This document shows, in pieces, positions 41,639 to 50,300 of a stretch of DNA of 50,913 nucleotides. Numbering within the stretch: the first letter of the stretch is position 1; each line of letters starts with the position of its first letter. The DNA comes from Alkalibaculum sporogenes. GTDB lineage: Bacteria > Bacillota > Clostridia > Eubacteriales > Alkalibacteraceae. The DNA lies in assembly GCF_009362815.1 (NCBI RefSeq), contig NZ_WHNX01000015.1, positions 1 through 50,913 on the forward strand, written 5' to 3'. Under the pieces are notes generated by a model. The model was given only the letters and a program-made list of their open reading frames with translations, did no database searches and was not told the origin of the DNA. The position numbers and the translations under genes were made by a program.

Positions 41639-42736
41639 TTAATTTGAAGGTATTCTACCTACTACACCTTCTACAAACCAGTCAAAACTTAGTAATTCTT
41701 CATCAGAGAGTTCGTCTCCGTCTTTTACTCTTACTTCTCCATCTTGATCTTTTATCTCACCAGCAAATACTTTAAAATTCCCTGATATAATTTCTTGTTG
41801 AGCTTTTCCTACTTCATCTGATGCATTTTCAGGAGCCAATCCTGTCAATTCATCTAAGTATACAATACCAGAATCCATACCTTCCCAGTAAGGTGTATTA
41901 GTCCAAGTTCCATCAATTACATCTTGTACTGCATCTGCGTAATAGATTCCCCAGTTCCACATTGGCGCTGTAATATACGCGTCTGGCACTGATTCAGCTG
42001 CACTTACATTATATCCAATAGAAAATACTCCATTTTCTTGTGCCGCAATCATTGTCGCTGTTGAATCTTGATGTTGTGATGTCACGTCACTGCCTTCTGC
42101 AAGCAATGCATCAGCTGCAGCTTTTTCAGCAGCTGGATCATACCAAGTATTTGTCCATCTAACGTGAACTTCTGCATCAGGATTAACTGATTTAACTCCT
42201 AAAGTAAAAGCATTAATACCTCTAATAACTTCCGGTATTGGGAATGCTCCAACATATGCTATTTTGTTGCTTTCTGTTTTTAATCCTGCTACTATACCAG
42301 ATAAATATCGTGCTTCATACATTCTTCCAAAATAGTTTGTCATATTTTCAGCTGTTTGATAGCCTGAACAGTGTGCAAACTGAACCTTTGGAAATTCTTT
42401 TGCTGCTTCTAATGTACCATCCATATGTCCAAAACTAGTAGTGAAAATGATATTAGCACCTTGATCTACCATTTCTCTAATAACTTTTACTACTTCACCT
42501 TTTTCTTCTGGAACATTTTCTTTATATATAGTCTTTACTTTATCACCTAGACGTTCTTCTAAGTAAATTCTTCCGTTATCATGGGCAGTAGTATAACCCC
42601 CATCATTTACTGGTCCTACATAAATAAATCCTGCTACAACTTCTTCTGCATCACTTCCTGCAGAATCTTGAGTACATCCTAATGAAGTAGCCGCTAATAG
42701 TGCTGCTATTAATAATAAAATACTAAATCTTTTCAT
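41639..42736 (-). CDS. BMP-family nucleoside-binding lipoprotein
   Basis: The protein has 365 residues. The N-terminus is a lipoprotein signal (MKRFSILLLIAALLAATSLG) with the lipobox Cys directly after. The mature part has the Bmp pattern: AGFIYVGPVNDGGYTTAHD, NIIFTTSFGHMDGTLEAAKEF, HCSGYQTAENMTNYFGR and GSDVTSQHQDS. It would bind nucleosides outside the membrane and hand them to the permease pair. AAGGGGGAAG precedes the ATG. It is the first gene of the operon, and a SigA promoter lies about 85 bases upstream. Confidence 0.92.
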   Translation of the reverse strand: MKRFSILLLIAALLAATSLGCTQDSAGSDAEEVVAGFIYVGPVNDGGYTTAHDNGRIYLEERLGDKVKTIYKENVPEEKGEVVKVIREMVDQGANIIFTTSFGHMDGTLEAAKEFPKVQFAHCSGYQTAENMTNYFGRMYEARYLSGIVAGLKTESNKIAYVGAFPIPEVIRGINAFTLGVKSVNPDAEVHVRWTNTWYDPAAEKAAADALLAEGSDVTSQHQDSTATMIAAQENGVFSIGYNVSAAESVPDAYITAPMWNWGIYYADAVQDVIDGTWTNTPYWEGMDSGIVYLDELTGLAPENASDEVGKAQQEIISGNFKVFAGEIKDQDGEVRVKDGDELSDEELLSFDWFVEGVVGRIPSN

Positions 42737-42819
42737 TTTCTTCCCCCTTGTTTTAACTTATACGTCCCATATAATCACGTACATTTTTTAAGTATTGCAT
42801 CTTAATATTCGACATTTCT

Positions 42820-42848
42820 ATTATATGAGGTTTCTAATCATTTTTCAA
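42820..42848 (-). promoter_or_regulatory. SigA-type promoter of the nucleoside transporter operon
   Basis: On the minus strand, TTGAAA (42843-42848), a 17-base spacer and TATAAT (42820-42825) form a near-perfect SigA promoter. The -35 box overlaps the last codons of the ATP-grasp gene. The leader to bmp is about 75 bases. Confidence 0.75.
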
Positions 42849-44176
42849 CTATTTTTTTCTAAGGTATTATATACAAAAGTTGGCAAAGTAACTCCCTGAT
42901 TTATTCCAGATATTACCGCTTTTTGTCCTGCCCGGGATAAAATCCCTTTCATTTTGCCATTGTATACATACACACCCGTTATATTTTTAAATTCTTCGAG
43001 ATACATTTTCCCATCTTTAAAAACAGGAAACTCCGACATATAAGGCGAATAATACTCTTGTATTAAATAATCTTTACCTATGCATTCTTTTATTTTTTTC
43101 TCCCAATCTAATGTCTGAAAATCTAGCCCTGCATAAACGCCTTTCGAACCATATAAATCTATAGGTTTTATAATCCACTTGTCCTTTTCTTTTATTACTT
43201 CTTCTACATCGACCTCATTATCACAAAGTATTTTAGTTAAAGGAATGTGCTTTTTAATGAAATTTATCTCTTTCTCATCTAAAAATTCAAAAGTTTCATT
43301 CATGTGCAGAATCTTAAAAATCATCTTATTATGAACAACTTGTGTTTTTATAGGCCCAACAATACAAACCTCACCACTTTTACACGCATTAATAAAACTA
43401 CTAACTTGGGCATAATTTGTATTTATCTCTGTAGTCACAGCCCTACGATATACAAGATCAATAGCTTGTCCATTATGACTTAATTTTTTGCCATCAAAAT
43501 CAACTTCTCTTATATCTGCAATTATCGCAGTAATTCCTCTTTTCTCAATGAATTCTTTAAATACGATAAATTCCTCTAAAGTTGCTTTATCTAAAAAATC
43601 TATAATAGCTATTACTGGTTTTTCTTTAGGATCTTTCGAAGTCTTATATATAGCTAACAGCTCGTCAATCCAACTATCGATAAGTTCAAATGGCTTTATA
43701 CTATATGAGTTAGATAATTTCTCTAAAATAGTTGTTTCAGCAAATATCTCTGTTAATTCCCTATCTTCGTTCATAGCAGATGCACCGTCTGTGTTAAACT
43801 CACAAAACTTAAATTCTTCATTGTTTTCATTATAAAAAAAATCTATCCTAGATATAGGCACAGTACTAGTAAACCCATGTTCTATTAAAATTAACTCTTC
43901 TATTTGTTGTGTAAAAGGAAATAGTTTTCTATACATAGCATTATTTATATATTCTACAATAACTTTTTCTATTATCTCGATCATTTGAATTGTCAATATA
44001 CGAAACTTTTCAATTTGATATTCACTAAAAAACTTGGGCATAAACAATGTATCGATTGGTACTCCATTGTATATAGCTGTAGAATTCTTTACTTTTTTTA
44101 TTACTTCATCAAACTCTTTTTCGTATAAAGAAGGGTCTGTTTTTAATTCTTCTTTATATGCAATGTTTATATTCAT
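42845..44176 (-). CDS. ATP-grasp ligase of the glutathionylspermidine synthase type
   Basis: This 443-residue protein resembles the pre-ATP-grasp and ATP-grasp parts of glutathionylspermidine synthase family proteins. It has FKFCEFNTDGASAMNEDREL (substrate and Mg site), VVHNKMIFKIL, WIIKPIDLYGSKGVYAGLDF (ATP-grasp lysine loop) and YLIQEYYSPY. No amidase domain is fused. Its ATG overlaps the stop of the glutamate-cysteine ligase gene (ATGA), so the two proteins are made together. It probably adds a second amino group donor (glycine, a polyamine or another amine) to gamma-glutamylcysteine. The acceptor is unknown. Confidence 0.82.
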   Translation of the reverse strand: MNINIAYKEELKTDPSLYEKEFDEVIKKVKNSTAIYNGVPIDTLFMPKFFSEYQIEKFRILTIQMIEIIEKVIVEYINNAMYRKLFPFTQQIEELILIEHGFTSTVPISRIDFFYNENNEEFKFCEFNTDGASAMNEDRELTEIFAETTILEKLSNSYSIKPFELIDSWIDELLAIYKTSKDPKEKPVIAIIDFLDKATLEEFIVFKEFIEKRGITAIIADIREVDFDGKKLSHNGQAIDLVYRRAVTTEINTNYAQVSSFINACKSGEVCIVGPIKTQVVHNKMIFKILHMNETFEFLDEKEINFIKKHIPLTKILCDNEVDVEEVIKEKDKWIIKPIDLYGSKGVYAGLDFQTLDWEKKIKECIGKDYLIQEYYSPYMSEFPVFKDGKMYLEEFKNITGVYVYNGKMKGILSRAGQKAVISGINQGVTLPTFVYNTLEKNS

Positions 44177-45474
44177 ATAATTCCTCTTCCATTAATATTC
44201 TTGATTGACAATGCATTTATCTCTAGTGCTGTAGGTATTCCATTTTTTAGTTCGCTTTTTATATAGGTAGCTAAATTATAATGATTTTTGTTGAGTTTTA
44301 ATAATGGCTTTAAATACGCTTTATCTTCATCATCTAATGCATTCATGGACTTACTTAAAATATCGTTTATCATGTCATCTAATGTAACTAAGGCAATATC
44401 GTCGTTTTTAATCATACAATCTTTCAAACACTCTACTTGATGATCCGAGTAGTCTTTTGCCTGATTATAGAAATAGTTTAAATTCGTATCATCATATAAT
44501 ATTCCCTTCCATAAGGCTGCTGCTGCAATATTATATGGATAAGGTACACTATCTGTCATTCTAATTTCAATATACCTTTTAGTTCTAACATCTGGGAAGA
44601 ACATCGATAATAAGTGCTCAATTTGTCTCTCATCTAGTTCTATATCCTTATAGACATCTTTTATTAGCTTTTCTCCTGTATATACATAATTTCCACCTAA
44701 TAAAGATATAATACTTGGGCGGTTTAGAACATACTCTGCATAATCTTTATATCCAAATTCTTTTTCAAACACACCTGGAGCAATTCTACTACGATCATTA
44801 TCCATGTTATTCCATATTTCTACCCTTGGTGTATTCCCATCGAATACTTCTCCTTCAAATATTGGCGTGTTATCAAACAACAACGATATAGCTGGCGAAA
44901 GATAGTTTGCCACCTTATTTTTTTTGATATAGTCTTCTTCATCAGTATAATCCACAGATAATTGAAGACTGGCAGACCCTTTCATCATATTTAGTGCATA
45001 TTTCCCCTTTTGACTTAAATATTCAGACATATGTTTATAACGCAATTTTGGTATTATGGAAATATCTTTTATTTTTTCAATTGGTCGATAGCCAATGGAC
45101 AACAAATAGTAATTGCTTTCGTCTAATATTGGAAGAATGTCATTAACAAAAGAAAAGTATCTCTCTTTGATTTCTTTTATTGTAGTACAATTTTTCATAC
45201 TTAATTCAAACTGAGCACCTGGTTCTAATGAAATATTATCTTCATTTTTTACTAGATTTAACAACCATGGTTCATTATCTGATTTCTTCCATCCATGTAG
45301 CAATAACTTCTCCATAATAAATATAATGCCATCTTCAAAACTGATAGATTTAAAACTCTCTTTATCTACGATAATATGCTCGAATTCTAAACCAATAGTT
45401 AAATTATCTTTAGATTTTTCACCTTTTTTTATATATTCTACTATATTATGTAGATTGACTTCATAAAAGTTCAT
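44173..45474 (-). CDS. gshA: Glutamate-cysteine ligase of the GCS2/EgtA type
   Basis: The protein has 433 residues. It has the plant- and actinobacteria-like GCS2 pattern: IGLEFEHIIVD, NISLEPGAQFELSM, KGSASLQLSVDY and YIEIRMTDSVPYPYN. It would join glutamate and cysteine through the gamma carboxyl with ATP. I chose ATG at 45474 with AAGGGAG ahead; an ATG at 45510 lacks a site. It is coupled to an ATP-grasp ligase and divergent from xpt. Glutathione-type pathways are uncommon in clostridia, and the canonical gshB is not present. Confidence 0.85.
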   Translation of the reverse strand: MNFYEVNLHNIVEYIKKGEKSKDNLTIGLEFEHIIVDKESFKSISFEDGIIFIMEKLLLHGWKKSDNEPWLLNLVKNEDNISLEPGAQFELSMKNCTTIKEIKERYFSFVNDILPILDESNYYLLSIGYRPIEKIKDISIIPKLRYKHMSEYLSQKGKYALNMMKGSASLQLSVDYTDEEDYIKKNKVANYLSPAISLLFDNTPIFEGEVFDGNTPRVEIWNNMDNDRSRIAPGVFEKEFGYKDYAEYVLNRPSIISLLGGNYVYTGEKLIKDVYKDIELDERQIEHLLSMFFPDVRTKRYIEIRMTDSVPYPYNIAAAALWKGILYDDTNLNYFYNQAKDYSDHQVECLKDCMIKNDDIALVTLDDMINDILSKSMNALDDEDKAYLKPLLKLNKNHYNLATYIKSELKNGIPTALEINALSIKNINGRGII

Positions 45475-45683
45475 AGCAAGAACTCCCTTCAAAATATAAT
45501 GCATTTCCACTTACAGCCTTCGTTTTACTATAATTTTCTCTTCTCTAGTTAAATCATACCATATTTTTTGTATAAGTAAATTTAGTTTAATATTATTCCC
45601 ATATTTATTTTTCTTATAGTAAAGGTTATAATAATAGAATCGTATGTACTCTTATACTGTATATACATAATAAGGAGGAAAAA

Positions 45684-46259
45684 ATGAACTTACTCAAACA
45701 AAAAATTCTTAAGGATGGTTGTGTATTTGGAGATGACATCATAAAGGTAGATTCTTTTCTTAATCATCAGATAGACGTTACTTTATATAATGAAATAGGA
45801 AAAGCATTTAAAGAGAGATTTTCTCAATATGATATTACAAAAATACTAACTATTGAAGCCTCTGGCATAGGTTTAGCTGCTATTACTGCACAGTATTTTA
45901 ATAATATACCCGTTGTGTTTGCAAAAAAGACAGAATCCTTAAATTTAGATTCAGATATATATTCTAGTGAGGTCTTTTCCTTTACTAAAAACAAAAGCTA
46001 TAAAATTATGGTATCAAAAAAGTACATAAATCCAAATGACAAATTGTTAATTATAGATGACTTCTTGGCAAATGGTAAAGCAATTCTCGGCATGAAGGAG
46101 ATTATAGATCAGGCTAACGCCACTTTAGTGGGAGCAGGAATTGTAATAGAAAAAGGTTTTCAAGAAGGTGGTAGCATTCTTAGGAGCATGGGAATACAAG
46201 TTGAATCCCTTGCAAGCATTAAATCTATTAAAGATGGTATTATCACTTTTAATAATTGA
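45684..46259 (+). CDS. xpt: Xanthine phosphoribosyltransferase
   Basis: The protein has 191 residues. It has the PRPP-binding loop KLLIIDDFLANGKAI and the Xpt start MNLLKQKILKDGCVFGDDIIKVDSFLNHQID. It salvages xanthine to XMP with PRPP. AAGGAGG is well placed before the ATG. It is near the nucleoside importer, so purine salvage genes cluster here, although they lie on opposite strands. No guanine riboswitch is visible in the 200 bases ahead, in contrast to many Firmicutes. A pbuX-type permease does not follow. Confidence 0.93.
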   Translation: MNLLKQKILKDGCVFGDDIIKVDSFLNHQIDVTLYNEIGKAFKERFSQYDITKILTIEASGIGLAAITAQYFNNIPVVFAKKTESLNLDSDIYSSEVFSFTKNKSYKIMVSKKYINPNDKLLIIDDFLANGKAILGMKEIIDQANATLVGAGIVIEKGFQEGGSILRSMGIQVESLASIKSIKDGIITFNN

Positions 46260-46365
46260 TTTTTATTCTATAATCCTATATAAATACTTGCTTATACTTT
46301 ACTATTTAGGATAAATTTCATTTTTATGTACAACCTATTCATATCGTAATATGGTAGGTGATCTA

Positions 46366-47043
46366 GTGCATTATTATAATATTGCTATAGAATTAGTTGT
46401 CAGTTTTATCGCTCTATTCGCTATAACAAAAATCTTAGGCAAGACTTTAATTACTCAAATTACGCCTTTCGATTTTATATCAGCTATTGTATTAAGCGAA
46501 CTAGTAGGTAACGCACTTTATGATAGTGAAGTAGGAGTTTCTAGCATCTTATTTGCACTGACATTATGGGGTTTGCTAATTTATATTACCGAGTGGATAA
46601 CTCAAAAGTTTATAACTACTAGAGGTTTTCTAGAGGGCAAACCTTCTATACTCATAAATAAAGGAAAAATTTCCTTTAAAGAACTAAAAAAAAACCATCT
46701 TGATCTGAATCAATTACAGCACTTACTAAGGTCAAGAGACGTCTTTACTATGAGAGAAGTAGAATATGCAATTTTAGAAACAGATGGCACATTAAATGTT
46801 CTAAAAAAATATATATATGATACGCCTCGTAGACAAGATAAAAATGATGTTACTGATAAGGAAATTTATCTGCCACTTACACTCATATCAGATGGTGAAA
46901 TTGTTTGGAAAAACTTAACTCTACTAGGTCATAGTAAATCGTGGCTTACCCTTGAGATAAATAAACAAGGTTACTCCTCAGTAGAAGAAGTTTTATTTGG
47001 AGAATGGCTAGAAGGAGAAGGTCTATATCTACAAGGATATTAG
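46366..47043 (+). CDS. DUF421 membrane protein (YetF-like)
   Basis: This 225-residue protein has three hydrophobic segments at the N-terminus and a soluble C-terminal region. It has family phrases LGKTLITQITPFDFISAIVL, GNALYDSEVG, GKPSILINKGKISFKELKKN and VFTMREVEYAILETDGTLNV. GTG at 46366 has TAGGTGAT ahead; an ATG at 46351 would place the site inside the gene. Homologues include YetF/YrbG and proteins tied to sporulation, but the function is unknown. It converges on the DUF3298 gene. Confidence 0.88.
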   Translation: MHYYNIAIELVVSFIALFAITKILGKTLITQITPFDFISAIVLSELVGNALYDSEVGVSSILFALTLWGLLIYITEWITQKFITTRGFLEGKPSILINKGKISFKELKKNHLDLNQLQHLLRSRDVFTMREVEYAILETDGTLNVLKKYIYDTPRRQDKNDVTDKEIYLPLTLISDGEIVWKNLTLLGHSKSWLTLEINKQGYSSVEEVLFGEWLEGEGLYLQGY

Positions 47044-47063
47044 ACCTTCTCTTTGTAAACTAA

Positions 47064-47672
47064 TTAGGCTGATAGCATTTTAGAAAGTAGCCCGCCCTCT
47101 ATTATAATATCTTGTATTGCATAGATTGGTATAATAGCATATGGAAAACCAACGTAATAGGGAGCTATTTCATATAACTGAAAATAGATTATTAAACTTT
47201 TATCTGCTATATAATAATCTTGATTAGAACTAATACCTGGATAATCGTCAAACAACGGTATCTCTTGAATTTCTAATTGTTCCAGTACCATTCTCGACAA
47301 AACTTCAATATAATTGCTATCGGGTTTAAAAAGCTCTCCTAGTTTATAGTTCTTCCCTGTATCAATATCAAAATTCAGAGAATTTATAATCGTCATAGGA
47401 TGAGCTCCTCTAAAGTCTCCAAGTCCAATCAACGATAAACTAAGTACACCCTTTTGATTATTCTTGATTTCAAATGATCCATCAATATAAGTAGGTATGT
47501 CAGGAACAATAAGGTCTAGACTTAATCTTCTCATATTTTCATAAACAGCAAAATTCATACGATTTTGAGCTACAATATTCACATTATTAAATACGCTTGG
47601 ATAATAGAAATTAATGTTATATGTAGTAAACAATTGATTTCTTATTCCAACAGGAAACTTTATTAACAACAT
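47064..47672 (-). CDS. DUF3298-family protein
   Basis: The protein has 202 residues. Its second half carries the DUF3298 pattern (DIDTGKNYKLGELFKPDSNY, ADKSLIIYFQLYEIAPYYVG, PYAIIPIYAI), a domain also found in RsiV. No signal peptide or membrane segment is visible, so unlike RsiV it may be cytoplasmic, or the export signal is non-classical. ATG at 47672 has AGGTGGTG ahead; GTG at 47684 overlaps that site. It converges with the DUF421 gene, 20 bases away. Confidence 0.82.
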   Translation of the reverse strand: MLLIKFPVGIRNQLFTTYNINFYYPSVFNNVNIVAQNRMNFAVYENMRRLSLDLIVPDIPTYIDGSFEIKNNQKGVLSLSLIGLGDFRGAHPMTIINSLNFDIDTGKNYKLGELFKPDSNYIEVLSRMVLEQLEIQEIPLFDDYPGISSNQDYYIADKSLIIYFQLYEIAPYYVGFPYAIIPIYAIQDIIIEGGLLSKMLSA

Positions 47673-47737
47673 TTTACTCACCACCTGAATATATTTAATT
47701 TAATATATTCTATAAAATCATGAATTGTTAAATATAT

Positions 47738-47765
47738 TTGAATATTATTTTTTTTATGGTATAAT
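47738..47765 (+). promoter_or_regulatory. Promoter of tRNA-Arg
   Basis: TTGAAT (47738-47743), a 16-base spacer and TATAAT (47760-47765) lie 24 bases before the tRNA. The region is very A/T rich. Confidence 0.65.
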
Positions 47766-47788
47766 ATTATTTGCACTATAAAAATTAC

Positions 47789-47865
47789 GCGCCCTTGGCT
47801 CAGCTGGATAGAGCATTCGGCTACGAACCGGGAGACCGCAGGTTCGAATCCTGCAGGGCGCACCA
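47789..47865 (+). tRNA. tRNA-Arg (anticodon ACG)
   Basis: The cloverleaf is complete. Acceptor stem GCGCCCT pairs with AGGGCGC, the D arm is GCTCAGCTGGATAGAGC, the anticodon arm is TTCGG-CTACGAA-CCGGG with ACG, the T arm is GCAGG-TTCGAAT-CCTGC, and CCA is encoded. An integrase gene starts its 3' end 94 bases downstream, so the tRNA is the likely insertion site of the following element. Confidence 0.97.
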
Positions 47866-47906
47866 TATCAATACATACAAGCATTTTTTACATAGTGGAA
47901 TTTAAG

Positions 47907-47928
47907 TATTCCCACATTATTCCCACAT
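47907..47928 (+). repeat. Direct 11-bp repeats near the integration site
   Basis: TATTCCCACAT occurs twice back to back (47907-47917 and 47918-47928), between the tRNA and the integrase stop. Short direct repeats here often act as arm-type binding sites of tyrosine integrases; that role is inferred. Confidence 0.55.
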
Positions 47929-47931
47929 CGA

Positions 47932-47960
47932 GATTACTAAGGCCAATTAGTAGTCTTTTT
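47932..47960 (+). terminator. Terminator after tRNA-Arg
   Basis: GATTACTAA (47932-47940) pairs with TTAGTAGTC (47947-47955), with one G-T pair, around six bases. TTTTT follows. It ends at the integrase stop codon and would stop transcription from the tRNA side. Confidence 0.7.
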
Positions 47961-49122
47961 ATTTTGCCTTTACGAACAAATCATTCATCCTATTTATTGC
48001 TTGTCCTGCATCTTCAATTGATACGTGAAGGTAAGTGTCTACTGTTGTTCTATACGTTTTATGCCCTATTAATTTAGATATCGTTTCTAGCGGAACACCT
48101 CTTGACTGCATTACACTTACAAAAGTATGACGGTAGGCGTGAAACTTCTTATGATCTACACCTGATTTTTTCAATATTTTTCTGTGAGCCTTCCCTACAT
48201 TGCTTTCATCCATTAAGGTACCCGCGAGAGATGGAAACACTAGGTTGTTTTCTACGTACCCCTCCCCTTCTTTTAACTTCTCAATATTATTATTTATTCT
48301 TTGTTTCTTAATATCCCCTAATAATTCTGACGGAAATGGTATCTTTCTGTTAGAAGAGTAAGTTTTAGGATCATCAACTTTGATTTCGTATTCCCACTCA
48401 TTTTCGTTCTTGAATATTTTATTCATTTTTGCACTTTTATTTATAACAACATTCGTATTATCTAAATCTAAGTCATCCCATGTAAGCGCCAACAATTCAC
48501 CTAGCCTGGCGCCTGTTCCTAACGCTAATTTTGTTAGTACACCAATACGATCAGTCTCAAGTTTTTCCATAATATTTTTGATTTCTCCATTAGTAAATAT
48601 CTCAATCTCAGATTCTACTTTTCTAACTGGAATATTCGTGCTCCTGCAGGGATTACCGATTAGGTATTTTTCATTGACGGCATAATTAAAGAATTTACTT
48701 AAGAACTTATTCAAGTTATTGATTTGAGAATAAGTCTTGTCCAATTCAGCAAGCTTATTATAATATCTTTGTAATGATAAGGCTCTAATATCTCCTACTT
48801 TCAAAGTAGCTATATCAGAACCTTTAATGTAATTTCTATAGATGCCTTCATATCTTTGAAATGTTGACGCTTTATGCCCGCTACTTTTCTCTATTTCCCA
48901 TAACCAGGTATGCATCGCTTCATTTAAAGAGTGGTTTGCTAGATTTGGATCAATTCCTAATTCCTTCATTTTAATATACTCATTTCTTTTACTTTCAGCA
49001 TCCCTCTTTGATGATCCGTAAAACTCTTTTCTGATAGGCTTGCCTTCTTCATTTCTTCCCGTGGTGAGAGTCACCCTAAAGTAGTCGTTTCCATTTTTAG
49101 TATAGTTAGTTTTTTTAGCCAT
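47959..49122 (-). CDS. int: Phage-type tyrosine integrase
   Basis: The protein has 387 residues. An AP2-like arm-binding N-terminus, a SAM-like core-binding part (SLNEAMHTWLWEIEKSSG) and the catalytic domain follow in order. Catalytic residues are Arg in LGTGARLGELLALTW, His and Arg in HAYRHTF, a further His in LIGHKTYRTT, and the nucleophile Tyr in DTYLHVS. I chose ATG at 49122, eight bases after AAGAGG; a GTG at 49131 overlaps that site. It lies next to tRNA-Arg and points toward it, as expected of an element inserted there. It overlaps the immA gene end by eight bases. Confidence 0.95.
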   Translation of the reverse strand: MAKKTNYTKNGNDYFRVTLTTGRNEEGKPIRKEFYGSSKRDAESKRNEYIKMKELGIDPNLANHSLNEAMHTWLWEIEKSSGHKASTFQRYEGIYRNYIKGSDIATLKVGDIRALSLQRYYNKLAELDKTYSQINNLNKFLSKFFNYAVNEKYLIGNPCRSTNIPVRKVESEIEIFTNGEIKNIMEKLETDRIGVLTKLALGTGARLGELLALTWDDLDLDNTNVVINKSAKMNKIFKNENEWEYEIKVDDPKTYSSNRKIPFPSELLGDIKKQRINNNIEKLKEGEGYVENNLVFPSLAGTLMDESNVGKAHRKILKKSGVDHKKFHAYRHTFVSVMQSRGVPLETISKLIGHKTYRTTVDTYLHVSIEDAGQAINRMNDLFVKAK

Positions 49123-49591
49123 CCATTCCACCTCTTATCTTTTTAATTACATGCAGCGGCTCAAACATTATAGTGTATTCCCCCATGTTGATATACAAAC
49201 CATACTTTCCTTTATAATGCTCTAACGCTTCATTAATAAAGTCTTCAGTAACATCTAATAATTCCGCTAATTCATGCCTTCCTTGTAGTCTTCTTTCATA
49301 CGCATTTATAAAGGAAGAAATCGGTACGAGTTTTTCATACGCCCATGCCCTAGCTCTCCTTTCTTGCCTGCGGTTATCCAAGATAGATTGATCTATTATT
49401 TCACCACACGTTGTATAGTAATGACCAAGTTCCTCTGCTAGAATACAAACTTTTTCATGAGATGTTTGGATAGCTTTGCTAATGCCTACTTTTCTGCCTT
49501 TGCAAAGCCCTTTAGCATCTGATTTAAAATACTTCTCTATTACAATTACTTTATTCTCTGCTTCATTAAGAAGTTTCTCGTATTTCCCCAT
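49115..49591 (-). CDS. ImmA/IrrE-family metalloprotease-like protein
   Basis: The protein has 158 residues. The zinc motif, usually HExxH, reads AEELGHYYTTCGEI, with Glu in place of the first His. This variant (EELGH) is frequent in phage members. In ICEBs1, ImmA cuts the repressor ImmR to start excision. AAAGGGGAG precedes the ATG. The gene lies 12 bases after the repressor gene, its probable target, and overlaps the integrase gene at its end. Confidence 0.85.
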   Translation of the reverse strand: MGKYEKLLNEAENKVIVIEKYFKSDAKGLCKGRKVGISKAIQTSHEKVCILAEELGHYYTTCGEIIDQSILDNRRQERRARAWAYEKLVPISSFINAYERRLQGRHELAELLDVTEDFINEALEHYKGKYGLYINMGEYTIMFEPLHVIKKIRGGMDG

Positions 49592-49603
49592 AAGCTCCCC
49601 TTT

Positions 49604-50272
49604 CTATAATTCGTCAAGATCTTGTTTCATTAATTCTATTTGCTCTTCCGATTCGTTGTCGTTATGCGCAGCTATAGGTGTTAGGTGATTATGTTTTAGT
49701 AATTCTAAATCTTTTAAGTACTTTTGCTCCTCTCTAGTCACCCAATAAGGTAGAGCGTTTACCCAATTAGTTAAATTTTCAATACCTTTTTGCAATTCTT
49801 GTTTTAAAAATAATTCTTTAATCTCTTCGTCGCTTAGCGGGGCATCTTTTTCTTTATAAAATTTACTAAAACTTTCATTATCTCTATCCCAGCTCCGTTG
49901 AGCGTAGACATATTTCTCTATTAATTGTTTATATCTTAAAAACAGATCTGCCATATGACCTCTCATGATTGCCACTTCATGCTTTTTTAATAATTTATCT
50001 TCGCTCCAATTCATCAAACTCCTATAATGAGTATCAATTAAATTAGTTGAAAAGTCGCAATCTTCATCTATTTGATCCCACCCCATTAAATATGTTGGGG
50101 TAGCCTGCAGTGCGCTTGCTATCTTTTCAATTTTATCTGAAGGAATATTGGTTACTATATTATTTTCATATTTATATATATTTTGTTTGGTGGAATCTAT
50201 ATACTTAGCTAATTCCTCTTGGGTCATTCCTTTATCAGTTCTCATTTTTTTTATTCTATCGCCAACAGTCAT
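49604..50272 (-). CDS. CI/ImmR-type phage repressor (XRE family)
   Basis: The protein has 222 residues. The N-terminal helix-turn-helix is IKKMRTDKGMTQEELAKYID with STKQNIYKYENN. The C-terminal part is helical and is not a LexA/S24 protease domain, which fits regulation by a separate ImmA protease. AAGGAGAG precedes the ATG. It faces the Cro-type gene across a 148-base operator region with repeated AGTAACTT sites. Confidence 0.88.
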   Translation of the reverse strand: MTVGDRIKKMRTDKGMTQEELAKYIDSTKQNIYKYENNIVTNIPSDKIEKIASALQATPTYLMGWDQIDEDCDFSTNLIDTHYRSLMNWSEDKLLKKHEVAIMRGHMADLFLRYKQLIEKYVYAQRSWDRDNESFSKFYKEKDAPLSDEEIKELFLKQELQKGIENLTNWVNALPYWVTREEQKYLKDLELLKHNHLTPIAAHNDNESEEQIELMKQDLDEL

Positions 50273-50300
50273 ACGAATCTCTCCTTCGGATTTGGTTTAA

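Noticed and set aside
42737-42819. Purine-riboswitch-like pieces (CTCATATAAT, ATATGG, TAAGTT) in the bmp leader
   Set aside because: The order and spacing are wrong, the second hairpin and the closing strand are missing, and the first piece is the -10 box of a good promoter.
47678-47884. Minus-strand reading frame beginning MLVCIDMVRPAGFEPAVSRF
   Set aside because: It is the antisense of tRNA-Arg. The GFEPAVSRF-like string is a well-known false protein from tRNA genes, and no ribosome binding site precedes it.
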